From Ornithodoros turicata (lineage: Eukaryota > Arthropoda > Arachnida > Ixodida > Argasidae), in contig NC_088206.1 of the NCBI RefSeq assembly GCF_037126465.1, positions 70,497,687 through 70,561,686 on the forward strand: a DNA stretch of 64,000 nt, in the 5' to 3' direction. The notes under the pieces are model-generated. The model saw only the letters and a program-made list of their open reading frames with translations, searched no databases and was not told the DNA's origin. How positions within the stretch are numbered: position 1 is the first letter of the stretch; each line of letters begins with the position of its first letter. Below, piece after piece: positions 10,190 through 21,200 of the stretch. A program made the translations under genes and the position numbers.

Positions 10190-11624
10190 ACTTCATATCA
10201 CTTTATTTCATTTTAGCTGCAGAAAAAAAAACGAACCAAACACAAAAGTAACTTTAGCTTGAAAATGAGTAATCGTCCTGTTTCTATTGTTCAAGCAATT
10301 GGATTACATTTACACGTATATAAGGTGTGTCAGCCATTATCCGTTGGTGTGTCAGTCTATTGTTCACTCGGCCACATAAATACAAGCTCTCACACCCTGA
10401 AAAGCTCGGAATACTTTTATTGCTTTCAATATGTAGGTTGTTAATATGTACACGTGAGTGAAAACGGCGGTGGCTCGGTTAGCTTTTCGTTTCTTCTTCG
10501 TATGAGCTATGCACAAACAAAAAGGTCAAGGAAAACAATGTATTTCCTCGCATATGAGCGGAGGGTCGCCGCCATCGTGACAGTCAACACAATGTTGATG
10601 ACAGATGCAGGAGAAGCAGTGTGAATAACAACGTATTTTAATGCCTCGTGTGCCTTAATGCCATTTAATCTCACACATGCCTTGGTATACATGTTAGGTT
10701 ATAAAGATGAGGTTATGCGATGAAAGGCCCATGTGAACATGCTTGAACATTGTGGACGCTAAACAGAGTTATTATTTTGGCAGTCTTTTCTTGGATATAT
10801 AGCCAGAAGGACTACAACTATAAAATGTTCAGAAATCAAAGGGATTAACAAAGTGTCTAACCTATTGCAGCGCTATTCTACGGGCAGTCTTATATTTGTA
10901 TTTTTTTTAGCACAGATCCATGAATGTGGTTGTTTCTGAACTGGTTTCAGAAAAGTACGAGGTAAAACTAACTAGTAAATATTTCTCATTATAAAATACA
11001 CACACATTGTAAATAATCGTTGCAGTTCGAGACGAAGCTAATGTAAAAAGGGTAATTACTTCCTGAGACGGAACTCACCGGAATTATCGTATACTAAAAA
11101 AACGCCGTGATCAATCAGTCAATCAATCACTTATTGCTGCCATGTATTTGAAATCTCTACAATACGTAGATGTGCAACATATGATCAAGCTTATCATAAC
11201 TGCTAATTTATAAACCACTAACAGCTCGTGTACTTGGCTAATGGAAAGCTCATATCAAAGTTAAACTCTTAAGAATCGTCAGTTAAAACCTCCTAAATTG
11301 TAGTAGTACCATAATCATGCAACGCGTACAGCGGAGACGATAAATTCACGGATTATTTCAAACACGTCCTCGGTACCTCTTGGCCGCAGACGCGCTCCCG
11401 GTACACAAGTCCTGAACGCCTACTATGGCGCTAACCCGACTCAAACTTTCACAGCTCAGCTGTATGAGCCTGGTTTTCGAAGGCAACAACACTGTATGTC
11501 CTTGGAGTGCAATCACATCGCAAGAACTTCCAGGCAATGTCGTGGAACAGTCCTCTGGAAGTCACTCTTTTTTTTAAGAATACGAATGTGGGCGACGTGA
11601 CGCCAAGCTAGAGGTACAAGTAAG
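10190..11624. other. Gene-free spacer and 3' flank of the BTB gene
   Basis: No gene supported. The right part should contain the 3' UTR of the minus-strand BTB gene. A CAAT-type tetranucleotide cluster (CAATCAGTCAATCAATCA) sits near 11111-11128. Confidence 0.5.
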
Positions 11625-13420
11625 TTAGAAATAGAAGAGCAAGTCTGAAAGTTCCATGATTTCCAAAACGTTCGCCATATGCGGTCGCTGAAACGCCGCA
11701 AACTGGAACGTCACACCCTCAACCGTGTCCTCCTTCTTCCTGTTCTTCAACGAGGGAACTATGACGTCATCGCTCATCAGGGACGACAGCTGGAGCTCCA
11801 ACTCGTACTCGATCCCTTTACGAACGAAGATGGGTTTCTTGAACTTAATCCTCACGTCCTTGTCCTTCGCCAGGACGAAACTGACGTCCGCGTCCTCCCT
11901 CTCTTTGCGGTCTTCCTGAATGCGGTAACTGCATCTCAACTGCCCGTCGAATTTCGGCTGCCGAACGCTGTAAGAGCCCAGGTCCTGACGCACGGGGAAC
12001 CCCATGCCCACCAGGAACACGTCTCGCGTCGGCACGACGAACTTCAACCCGAACAGCCGTAGTGGACGCGACGGTGCGTGGAAGGACACCGCCTGGTACC
12101 TCCTGGCCACGAAGAACTCCGGGGGCGTCGTTCGCTTGGCGCCTTCCATGCTGACACCTTTCGGTAAGGGTACTATCCCCGGTATGGCCATGTTCATGAA
12201 GACAGAAAAACATTCTTCTTTAGATAGAAGACCTGTCTTGGCAGGTCCCTTGCAAAACTCCTCGGGACTCATGGCCAAGAAGCGTATCAACGGTAAGACG
12301 GACTCTATGACGACGCGCACGTTTTCCATGTCCTTCTCGAGGTTCCTCCGGGAGCATTCTTCCTGGCCCCATTGGACGACGGCGGAGTAGAGCGCATATT
12401 CCGAATACAGGTTCAGGTACTTTCGTCTGACGATGGTTTCCAAAGTGTGGAGGGCGATGTTCGGAAAATTGGGAGAGGTTAGCACGTGGTACGTTTGCCG
12501 GTCGACGATGTTGAGGCATTGGTGGAGGATGGGGAAGGCCTCCATGACTTCGGCGAACTCGAACACCTGGCAGACGGTCTGCGGGGTGACGTGCTTCTCT
12601 ATGAAGGCGAAACAGTCTTTGAGAAGGTGGGGTAAAATGTATTTCTTGGCAGCGTACGCGGTCAGCATGGCGTCATCGACGGTTTGCAGCTTCAGGTTGT
12701 CTGTGTAGGCGTACCTGAAAATATTTAAAAAGTCAATCGTATACTAAAATTCATTGCGAGTTTGATTGAGGACGTGTCGCATCTGTGTTTTTTTTTTGTG
12801 TGTGTGTGTGAACGCACTTGTGCTGCTTTACACGTTACTATCGTATGGGTGAGTAAAACTGACGATGTCTCCATTACTGACCCTGTCGGGGTTCGTCAGC
12901 TCATAGTCGTCTACGCATAGTCTCTTCAGACTGCAAGTTTTTGACTGGAGATCGTGTACTGAAATGCGGAGCTTGGAGCATAATGAACTTATGAAGGCAC
13001 AGTATACTGATAAGGTGACGTTTAATAAAGGAACTTATGGAGACATTAGTTCCTACACATTCGAGTCTCAGTGCACCTCTGTGACAAATTGTACTCTTCT
13101 CAGTCTTATGCCCTCCAGGTCTGTACCTCCTGAATCCCATACTGTGTCTATGGTGCCTTAGTTGACGTGCCTACTCACCGTAGTAAGTTCTCGAAGCCTA
13201 TGGGGGCAATGTCCGCTATGCGAATCACTTTCGACTTGTCTGCCATGTCCCCGTAGAACATGGCTTCAAAGACGGGGCTGGTCATGGCCAGGAGGACGCG
13301 ATGACCGACGTACTTCTTCGATGCCGACGGAGGCCCCACGATGAAGGTGACATCGGTGAAGGCCTTGTTCTGGAGCAGGGACGACGTCCTCTGCAGAACT
13401 TTCTCGCCGTCCGTTTCCAT
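11625..13420 (-). CDS. BTB-BACK-PHR domain protein (BTBD2/3/6-like)
   Basis: Exons 13179-13420 and 11625-12714, with a 464-bp GT-AG intron splitting an Arg codon, give 443 aa. Domains in order: BTB/POZ about residues 12-120 (FTDVTFIVG, then VGHRVLLAMTSPVFEAMFYG); BACK about 125-230 (ALYSAVVQWGQEEC, then VLPLIRFLAMSPEEF); PHR about 290-440 (RPLRLFGLKFVV at its start, ending in VTFQFAAFQRP and LLFYF). In known relatives the BTB domain binds Cullin-3 and the PHR domain recruits substrate, making these ubiquitin-ligase adaptors; that role here is inference. The start at 13420 has a strong context (GCC before ATG, G after). The open frame extends upstream, but a CCATAG acceptor near 13474-13480 suggests a 5' non-coding exon. 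The N-terminus before the BTB is shorter than in vertebrate BTBD proteins. No neighbour shares its strand or function. Confidence 0.88.
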
Positions 13421-13604
13421 GGCTCCTCTGATGTCGCTCGTGTTGTGGCTAGGGATCACTTCACTGCAGCCTATGGAAAGAATCCAACAGTGATGTATAC
13501 ATATATGGTCACGTCGTGTTGTCACATTAATATGAGATCGCCAAAGTAAATACACGCCCGTCGGGATGAAAGCCCGGAAGGTGCACTGTCAACTATGCCA
13601 GCAT
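13421..13604. other. 5' flank of the BTB gene
   Basis: Contains the candidate upstream splice acceptor and probably the 5' UTR or promoter; no motif strong enough to call. Confidence 0.35.
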
Positions 13605-13735
13605 TTATGCTCACTACTCCCCTCCACGACTCACTATTCCCCTTCACCACATTACCGGCAGCAATGGGGTAGAGCATCGCCCCCTGGCGATAAAACACCC
13701 TATATCATTTTCATGAAAACAAAGTTGTTGCCTTT
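13605..13735 (+). repeat. Dispersed repeat, copy 1 (possible LINE/SINE 3' end)
   Basis: CTTCACCACATTACCGGCAG, then CAATGGGGTAGAGCATCGCC, then a GCGATAAAACACCC stretch is shared, with substitutions, with the block at 16550-16670. Family unknown; an A/T-rich tail follows. Confidence 0.55.
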
Positions 13736-14985
13736 GCTGCACCTGCTGTCGAGAGTACCCAGTTTTTCTCCGCAAGCAGTGATCAACGAAGTCGGTTTCC
13801 TTTGTTGCCGTTAGTCTTTTGTTTGTGGCCTTCGTGTTTGTAAGACCTTAAATGTGACCGTCTGACAGGCACATTAGCATGCCCTTTTTTTTACAAATTT
13901 ATTTTGCTCCATATAGTTCAGCTTCCGATGAAACAAGCGGCTATACTGATTTACCGCCCAAAGCGACGCCCTTACTTTCCTCTCGTTACATCTCACTTTT
14001 AGCGTGACGTCCCATGTGTAACAGACCTGCCAACCTGTCACACACTCGTAGAAAAAGCGCCTCTTTAGCAGAGTGCCCCCTGGCACTAGCACAATCCCAA
14101 AGTCCGCAGACCCATCTCTCCTGTCTGACACCCCACGCCTCGCGGCACTGCATGTAAATGCGGAAGAACACTTCGCTACAAAATAAAAGAAAAACTATCG
14201 AAAAGAAGGAAAGTTAGGACGAAAAATAAAAAAGAAGCAGAAGAATCAATCTTCCGCGAATTTCGCTAAATCAAATTCCGCTCTCGAACCGCGCGCAGAG
14301 TCCTTGACGCGCGCGCGCGCGCGCGGTTAATACATTCCGAATTTCGTCCACATACTCGTCCTAGTACACACGTTAGGCCTAACTCCTCCCATATGCCCTT
14401 GCGATCTTTCTTTTTTTCCTTTTCTTCTTTTTAACCTTGCGCGTAGACACACTGACATCGATTACTCCCCGAGTTTATCTTTTACCCACAAGGGCGGGAG
14501 AGAAGGAAGAAGGGGAAAAAAAAGGATGTCAGTCGACACTGCCCCCTGGTGAACTTCGGCGAAATTATGACTGCGAGGCCGCTGTTCGCCCCGTTTGCTT
14601 AATGCCCGGCCATTTGGAGTAATTATCGCCACGGACTGGAGTACCGATCATTGACGATTTGCACGCCGAGCACGTGTGGGACGCAGTGGCGGGAAAGGAT
14701 GCAAAACAGGCGCCATTTTTGTTTTCATTCATCTCAATCACTTTGCGGTTTTTGCGGTTATTTTTTTTTAAGGGCGGGAAAGGATTATGGGAAAGGGCAT
14801 TGGCCAGAGAGGATGGTACAGCGGCATAGCGTTGAAAGCTTGCGTTCTCGATAAGAGACGCCAATGTGTGACCAGTGACTGTAACGTTGTCTTCCCTTGC
14901 ACGTCAAGGGGACTATCGCATCCGGGAACGTGTGTGTATGAGACCGATACAGAAATGTTTGGCACCGCCTTCACATTCTATTTTG
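13736..14985. other. Gene-free spacer with low-complexity tracts
   Basis: No gene supported. Holds a perfect (CG)n tract at about 14307-14325 and several A/T homopolymers. Confidence 0.45.
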
Positions 14986-15238
14986 ACCAGCCCCTGAGAC
15001 TGGGAGGTGACACGGGTTCGAATCCCAGCACCGGCTCTGTTGTCTGGAGTTTTTCCCTGGGTTTTCACGGCAGACTTTCTAGACGAATGTCGGCACAGAT
15101 CCCCCTGAAGTCGGCCCAGGACGCATACTAACCCCCCTGTCCCCCGCTCCTTCCTGACAGTCCTCTCTCCACTTGTCAGCGTCTGTGCGCCGCTCATAGC
15201 CATAGTTGCGTCGCGGCGTCAACATCGAATAAATAAAA
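14986..15238 (+). mobile_element. tRNA-derived SINE (tick Ruka-like), shortened head
   Basis: GACCAGCCCC, a shortened tRNA-like head, and the B-box ACACGGGTTCGAATCCCAGC are followed by the shared body (GGTTTTCACGGCAGACTTTC, GACGAATGTCGGCACAGAT, CCCGCTCCTTCCTGACAGTC) and the tail GTCGCGGCGTCAAC then AATAAATAAAA. Compared with the full copies at 24386 and 52222, the A-box half of the head is deleted. Naming it Ruka-like rests on general knowledge of tick SINEs. Confidence 0.75.
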
Positions 15239-16549
15239 CATTCTACTTGGCTAATTTTATCCTCCAAAAACAGCTTACATATTAAATAAACGAGTTTCAA
15301 AAGATTGCCTCTGCACCTGAGGAAGCCACAGCGATAGTAACATCATCATAACGTAGGTCAGGTGCACCAATAGGAGCGCAGCGCGGGCGATTGTCTCCCC
15401 GGTCGTCTGCTTCGCGCTCGCACCGCAATGTACTGTGCGAAAGGTCCTTTGTAAATACGCCGATTTTCGCTCGTGAGTATGGGTTCTGACGCGACCATGT
15501 CGCACGGAACACGGTGCTACCTTCGTGACTTTACGAATACGCTGCGCTAACCCAGAAACGATATCCCGACATTCCACAACCTCATCGCAGATGTCCTCGA
15601 CTTCCAGACGCACGCGAGCCCGCCGGTCGCCAAAAGGCGCATCCTGATTGGTCTTGTCCGTGTCACGTTTTCTCCGATTTTCAGGGAGGGAACTCCGTCA
15701 TACTCTCAACATCCGGCGTCTGCTCTTGCCATGCATTACTTCAAATTACACAAACTATTCCATTAATTCGCGTCGGATTTTCGGCGTTATTACGGGTAAT
15801 GAACAGGGAGTAAAACGGCGCTATAGTTTCTGGATCAGCAGGGACGGTTGCGAATAAACACTGCATTTCATAAACACGGAAGTGGTACAGGTTTGAATCT
15901 TGCCAGTGGTAGTTTTACGATCTAAGTTCTTGAGAGATAGAGAGAGAGGGGGGGGGAGGGAACACATGCTTCAAGCGAATTACGTCTTACGGTCTGCTAG
16001 AGGGCGTCCTTTTAAACCAATGAAGGACTGGGCTTGCGAGAAAGGTTGACAGATGAGACTCGTCCGATCGCGATCTCGTCGTCACGGCGGGCACTACACT
16101 AAGGCGTAACCCCCTAAACAGACTGAACCCATTCTGAAGCGAGACAAACGCTGTGAAAACTATGTCAGTTAAATTCGTGGCTAATTATTCGCAATTGAAT
16201 TTGTAGCCAGAACTTTCGCTGCTGTGTCGTCACTGTCAGTCACTTCCGGTTTCTGTTCTGCTGAGCAATCGAGCCACCGGTTTCGATACTAAAGCTTCGT
16301 AATTATGTTTTACCGTGTCTCGAAGCATTCCTTAATCATCTTTATTTCGGTCGCACATCCGCGAAAGTTCGGTAACTCAGGCTTACGCCACCGTGAAACC
16401 GAAACCGAAAGTAAACGTGCCACAACATGGTCCCTGGCCAAGTCCAGCCCACCAACGCTGTGCCCTCAATGCTCTTTGGAAATTTTGGACACCATAGGAC
16501 TTAGGACACCATATACACACCTTCGGACACCATTTGAACATCATAACCT
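15239..16549. other. Gene-free spacer
   Basis: No gene recognised. A GA/G-rich tract lies at about 15935-15960. Short open frames show no domain. Confidence 0.45.
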
Positions 16550-16670
16550 TATTGCGAAGGGGCTCATTATTTCATTTCCCACATCACCACCAGCAATGGA
16601 GTAGAGTATCGTCCCTGCGATGAAACTCCTCATTCTTCATCTTATAAATAAAGTTTTTCTTGTTGTTGCC
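16550..16670 (+). repeat. Dispersed repeat, copy 2
   Basis: Related to 13605-13735 through the CACATCACCACCAGCAATGG, GTAGAGTATCG and GCGATGAAACTCC stretches, ending in an ATAAATAAAGTTTTT tail, which suggests a retroposon 3' end. Confidence 0.55.
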
Positions 16671-17471
16671 ATCTGTTTGTTCGTGTTTATAAAAAAAACT
16701 ATGACGTTCTGCTGCATAAAATTTGGCACTTGGCATCTACACGTAACTTGCAGTGGAACGCGACTCTAATCTCGAAACCAGTCGACAGCTGCCGTCTGTG
16801 CCTGCAAAATGCAAAGCCCCCTAAACGAAGTTCGATTAAAGGGAGTTCCTTCTTTGCGGTTCATTGAAACCCGATTTTTGCTATTACGAAGAGATCCCCA
16901 TTCAAATGAGGCCCCCGTTGCCTTGGCCACAGACAACACGACCGTATTTCTGCGAAAGAAAAGTACAAAAGCATTACAACTGCGAGCTAATTAGTTGACT
17001 CCACTCTCTTTATACACCGTAAGCATTCCCCTCGTAATGTGGCACATAACCAGGTGATAGATAGATTGCGAGCTGACAACGAGGTTATGTAGTGCTGTTG
17101 CAGATGATGGAGTCCGTTCTCCAGAGCGGAACCGTTGACCGCTCTTCTCCGGAGACGTGATCGTGCAACGCGAAAGCGTCAGTGTTTGCGCATGTTTACC
17201 CGTGCGGGGCCGCATGCTGAATATTTCGTCGAAGTTCCGTAGGATTTTGACCTCGCGTGGTTCACGAGAACCTGTCGAATTTCGTCGAAACATAGTCAGT
17301 GACGTCGACGGGGTTTTCCCCGCGATGCATCGGTCGACTGTTTAGTGCGTTGATGAATAACTTCTTCGGACATCATCTTGCTGAACGGTTGCAAGACGCG
17401 GGGATAAAAGTTGAGCTTGTTGAGTCTGTAGCTCTGTGGGTGTCCAACACATGTATTAGTTTTCGTCTATA
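16671..17471. other. Gene-free spacer
   Basis: No supported feature apart from short open frames without recognisable domains. Confidence 0.4.
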
Positions 17472-17682
17472 CAGGGTGTTCAAATTTAAGCTTTCACTAG
17501 CGCTTTATAAGTAGGCCAGCAAAAGAAAACTGGTGCCACTTTTTCTGTTCCTTGAGTAAGAAACAGGTGCTACATAACTAGCAGCACCTGTTTCTTACAC
17601 AAGTAGTGTAAAGTTATCGTCCGGTTTCCTGTCGTCGCTGTGTTTACGTAGCGCTCGTGGAAGCTTAATTTTGAACACCCTG
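17472..17682. mobile_element. 211-bp mariner-type MITE with TA target duplication
   Basis: The ends CAGGGTGTTCAAATTTAAGC and GCTTAATTTTGAACACCCTG form a near-perfect terminal inverted repeat and are flanked by TA on each side. The centre contains an internal hairpin, AAGAAACAGGTGCT against AGCACCTGTTTCTT. Non-coding. Confidence 0.8.
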
Positions 17683-17782
17683 TAGAGACACCGGGTGTTC
17701 GATTCGGGTCATTATCGTATTAGTGTTGCCACATATTGCAGTCTACGGTGCCCCCTAGCCTAGGTGCTATACACTCCGGTGG

Positions 17783-17905
17783 GTATATTATTATTATTAT
17801 TATTTATTTATTTATTTCATGACACAAGTGATTAGGAGCAGAGGCTAAAAAGTCACAGGAGACTTGACAAGGCCTCTACCCCCTACAGCAGCACATTAAA
17901 TAATC
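17783..17905 (-). repeat. Probable retroposon 3' end with (TAA)/(TAAA) tail, antisense
   Basis: ATT and TTTA repeats (17786-17818) read on the minus strand as a (TAAA)n(TAA)n tail following a unique body. TAA tails are typical of I-type LINEs and their dependants. No coding sequence; family not identified. Confidence 0.4.
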
Positions 17906-18194
17906 ACAATGTATGCAACACTATGCACAATGGTAAACGAGTACAAAAATGTCAGTCAGTCATCAATAATAGAGATCAGCTTCGAACCTTACTCCGTTGT
18001 ATTTGTTTATGTATTTTACTCCGTATATTTGTCCGTCACATTTTGCTTTTTGGCGTAGGAAGGAAAGCTGTTTCAACTCTTGCTATTTTTTGGTCCTGAT
18101 ACAGATATACATTTATACCGCAAAGACGTAGGAAAAAAAATTTAAAAGCAAAACGCGCTCCGCACGTATCAGTCTTAAACTAGGACACGTCCTC

Positions 18195-18230
18195 AAAACG
18201 TCATTCAGCCCCAGGGCTGAATGACGTTTT
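18195..18230. other. Perfect 17-bp-arm hairpin
   Basis: AAAACGTCATTCAGCCC and its exact reverse complement are separated by only 2 nt. No surrounding element is recognised. Confidence 0.85.
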
Positions 18231-20022
18231 AGGGCTGACAAAAAGGCCTCATATTATAATATGACACAACACGTCTGCTTTGCATGTGACCCACTCCGTT
18301 CGGTGTTTTCGTGTCGAGCCAAACGCACTGCGCATGTCAAAAAGACTTAAAACACAAAAGGAGAAAGGGGAGAGAAAATAGGGAGAGAAGGACGAAACAC
18401 CAGACCAAGGACTACGTAACAAAAAGGATGTTCAGGTCCGAGTAGGACAGTCAGTTCTTTTTGTCGTGTTCTTTTTCTTTTTTGCTCCATGTCATATCTC
18501 TTTTCAGGTCATGTCATGTCCGTTTCACGTAATGTCGTGCGGTGTCCTTTTTTTTCCTGACATGCCGTGTTCCTTTTCTGGTGTCATGTCAAATGTTTTT
18601 TTTTTAGGTCGTGTGCTTTTAAGAACTGCATGCTGCATTAAAGAGTTTTTTTCCGCGTTGAATACGCACTCGTGCAGGAAGCACAAGAACGTGTGAGCAC
18701 TGACAGAATTGAAAGCATTAGCAACAGCGTATAAATTATAACGCGGGTGAAAGAACGATAACGAACTATTCTAAAAAGGCAACCATCACGAATCACCTAC
18801 TTTGCTGCAATATAGATAAGCACTCGCATGACGCGTTTAGATAATGCATAATAGAGCAGCATTTTGCGGTGTAAGAGACACGAAAAAAAAATGTGAGAGT
18901 CCAAAAATACCTATCAGAGATTTCAATCATCACAAGTGGAACACCCGCCCGCCCGCCGACCGGCATGAATCCAGTATTAGTTACAACTCCTGCGTTCGTC
19001 CTTCCCAAACGCATATCGTGTCTAAAACACGGGCTCAATCGATGAGCCCCGAAAAATCCAACGGCGTCTGACTTTGCGCATGAGAAAATATCCAGGTTGT
19101 CGCGCTGGCTGTAGTTGGATGACATCACGTATCTGCTTAAGTTCCGCTGCCCTGTGGACTCCGGAGTCGCGCAGATAGAACAGGGATTCGGGTCAGTAAT
19201 TCCGGCCATATACGCGGGGTGGTGACCGCTTGTGTGTGTGTTTTTTTTTCTTTCTCTTTTTTTTTTTGGAACGTTGTGAGAGTTTGGTTGTGTAGAGACC
19301 ACAGGGTGTCGTCCTGTTGTCTGCGATGTTTTATTTTATATATATATATTTGCAGCGGTATGAGGGTCATTAGATTGAAATAGTAGTGGTAAAGGGTGTA
19401 GCAGGGGCTGTAAATGGCAAGAAAAAGATACCGTGATAAGCGTGAGAAGTATAGCTGAGTATAGTAAGCTGAGAGGAATAAATAAGCATCATGTTGTGGA
19501 ACTTGCGGTTCGACGAGGCCGTAGTTCTTCGGCGTAAATCATAGAAAGCATAAGGGAAGACTGAAAAGGGGGAAAGGAGAGGATTTCTAAGGGGACGATA
19601 AAGAAAGCTTAGTCGCTTCAACGACGTGACGTAATCGTTAAGAGTCCGCCAATTACGACCGCGCTTTCGGCGGCCGTAGCTATGCATACGAGCCACAAGC
19701 AGCCGCATGAGTAGCCATAGATAGCCACAGGAAGCCTGTGTTTGGAACCGTCTGCTGCGATAGGCTGAAGCAGACGACATCCTCGGGGATGTCGCAGAAG
19801 ACACCTGCGGCAGCAGACGACAGCTGTCCGGGTGCCGTTGCTACAGCCCTTCAGCGCCGCCTCTGTATTCCTGGTGCCCAATCCAATCCAAGTCGTGTTT
19901 GGCAATATAAGTTGTGGGAAAGGGGTCATAAATAGTGCGAGAGATCAAAGTGGTCTACATATATAGTCGTAACGCGTAATATACACGTTCACAAATACGA
20001 AAAGTACCACAGTACAAGTATG
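18231..20022. other. Gene-free spacer
   Basis: No gene supported. Low-complexity pyrimidine-rich DNA with CATGTC-like words at 18460-18610, T-runs near 19240-19267, and a short TA tract near 19335-19349. Confidence 0.45.
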
Positions 20023-20840
20023 CAGGGTGTTTCACCTAAAGTGATAAAAATTCTAACTGGCGGCGTACCCGCCGGAGGATTGTGGGACTTTCGGCAATTA
20101 CCTGCTGGAAACTTTTGCCGCCATTGAGGAAGGCTTTTTACAATTTTTAATTGCGCGAAATTTATTTTTTCAATTGAACATTGAAAATTGCCAAGCGAAC
20201 CTCACTTTTTTCACAGAAATATGAAGTCCTCCATGGATAACCGCAGAGCCAACAAAACTATGCACAGTATCGCAACAGAAATAGTCGAGAAAAATTAGTA
20301 AAAATTGCGCTGCTTGATTCCCCGCCTGCTTGATTTTCGCAAAGAAGCGCGCGCGAAATGTGCGTCTAGAGGAGGAAGTGTCCCCGCCTTCACTTGTTTT
20401 GCTTCTTTGTGGTAAGACGGTTGTCAACAGCATCAGGGTCAAGGCAGGGGAAAGAAAGGTAAAACGAGAGGCATGAGCACTTCCTTCTCTCCGCGCACCT
20501 TCCGTGCGCTCTTCTTTGCGACAATCAAGTAGGCGGGGATAAAGCCGAATTTCTATTAATTTTTTTCGACTGTTTCTGTTGCGATACTGCGCATAGTTTT
20601 TTTTAGGTCTGTGGTTATCCGTGGAGGACTTCATATTTCTGCGAGAAAAAAAAAGTGAAGTTCGCTTGGCAATTTTCGAAGTTCAATTCAAAAAAATAAA
20701 TTTCCCTCAATTAAAAATCGTCCGAAGCCTTCCTAAACGGCGACAAAAATTTCCAGAAGGTAATTGCTTAAAGTCCCACAATCCTCCGGCGAGTACGTCG
20801 CTAATTAGAATTTTTTTATCACTTTAGGTGAAACACCCTG
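20023..20840. mobile_element. 818-bp foldback element, nearly entirely palindromic
   Basis: The ends CAGGGTGTTTCACCTAAAGT and ACTTTAGGTGAAACACCCTG are perfect inverted repeats. Complementarity continues inward for roughly 380 bp per arm, for example GAAGTCCTCCATGGATAACC against GGTTATCCGTGGAGGACTTC and TCGCAACAGAAATAGTCGA against TCGACTGTTTCTGTTGCGA. The right flank begins TA; the left has TG, so the TA duplication is imperfect. No ORF. Confidence 0.8.
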
Positions 20841-21200
20841 TATACTCTTAAAAGAGAACTTCGCCTCATAGCACGCTCCTAGCCAACCATCATCACGAAT
20901 GACATTGTTCTCTCTCCTGATTTGTTGATAACGGGAGTGCGTACCTATGCCTTTTTGTGACACTTGCGCGGCTATGTCGACTGTCACAAAAAGGCGTACC
21001 TCCCGCGCTTTCCACAAATCAGAGGAGAGAGCGATGTCATTCAGGGTTATGGTTGACTAGGGGTGCGTTTTTTTTTTTATTCTACCCGAGTAACTCGGGG
21101 GTAACCCTTACTGGCAAATGAGGGCGATGGCAAAAAATCGAGGGTGACGGAAGTGACGTCATAACTTACCGGCGAAAATTCAACTCTCGTCGCTCGAGGG

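Noticed and set aside
11679..12390. Several plus-strand frames of up to 128 residues
   Set aside because: Antisense shadows of the BTB-PHR exon.
19370..19929. Overlapping minus-strand frames of 103-144 residues
   Set aside because: No recognisable domain, biased composition, no splice context.
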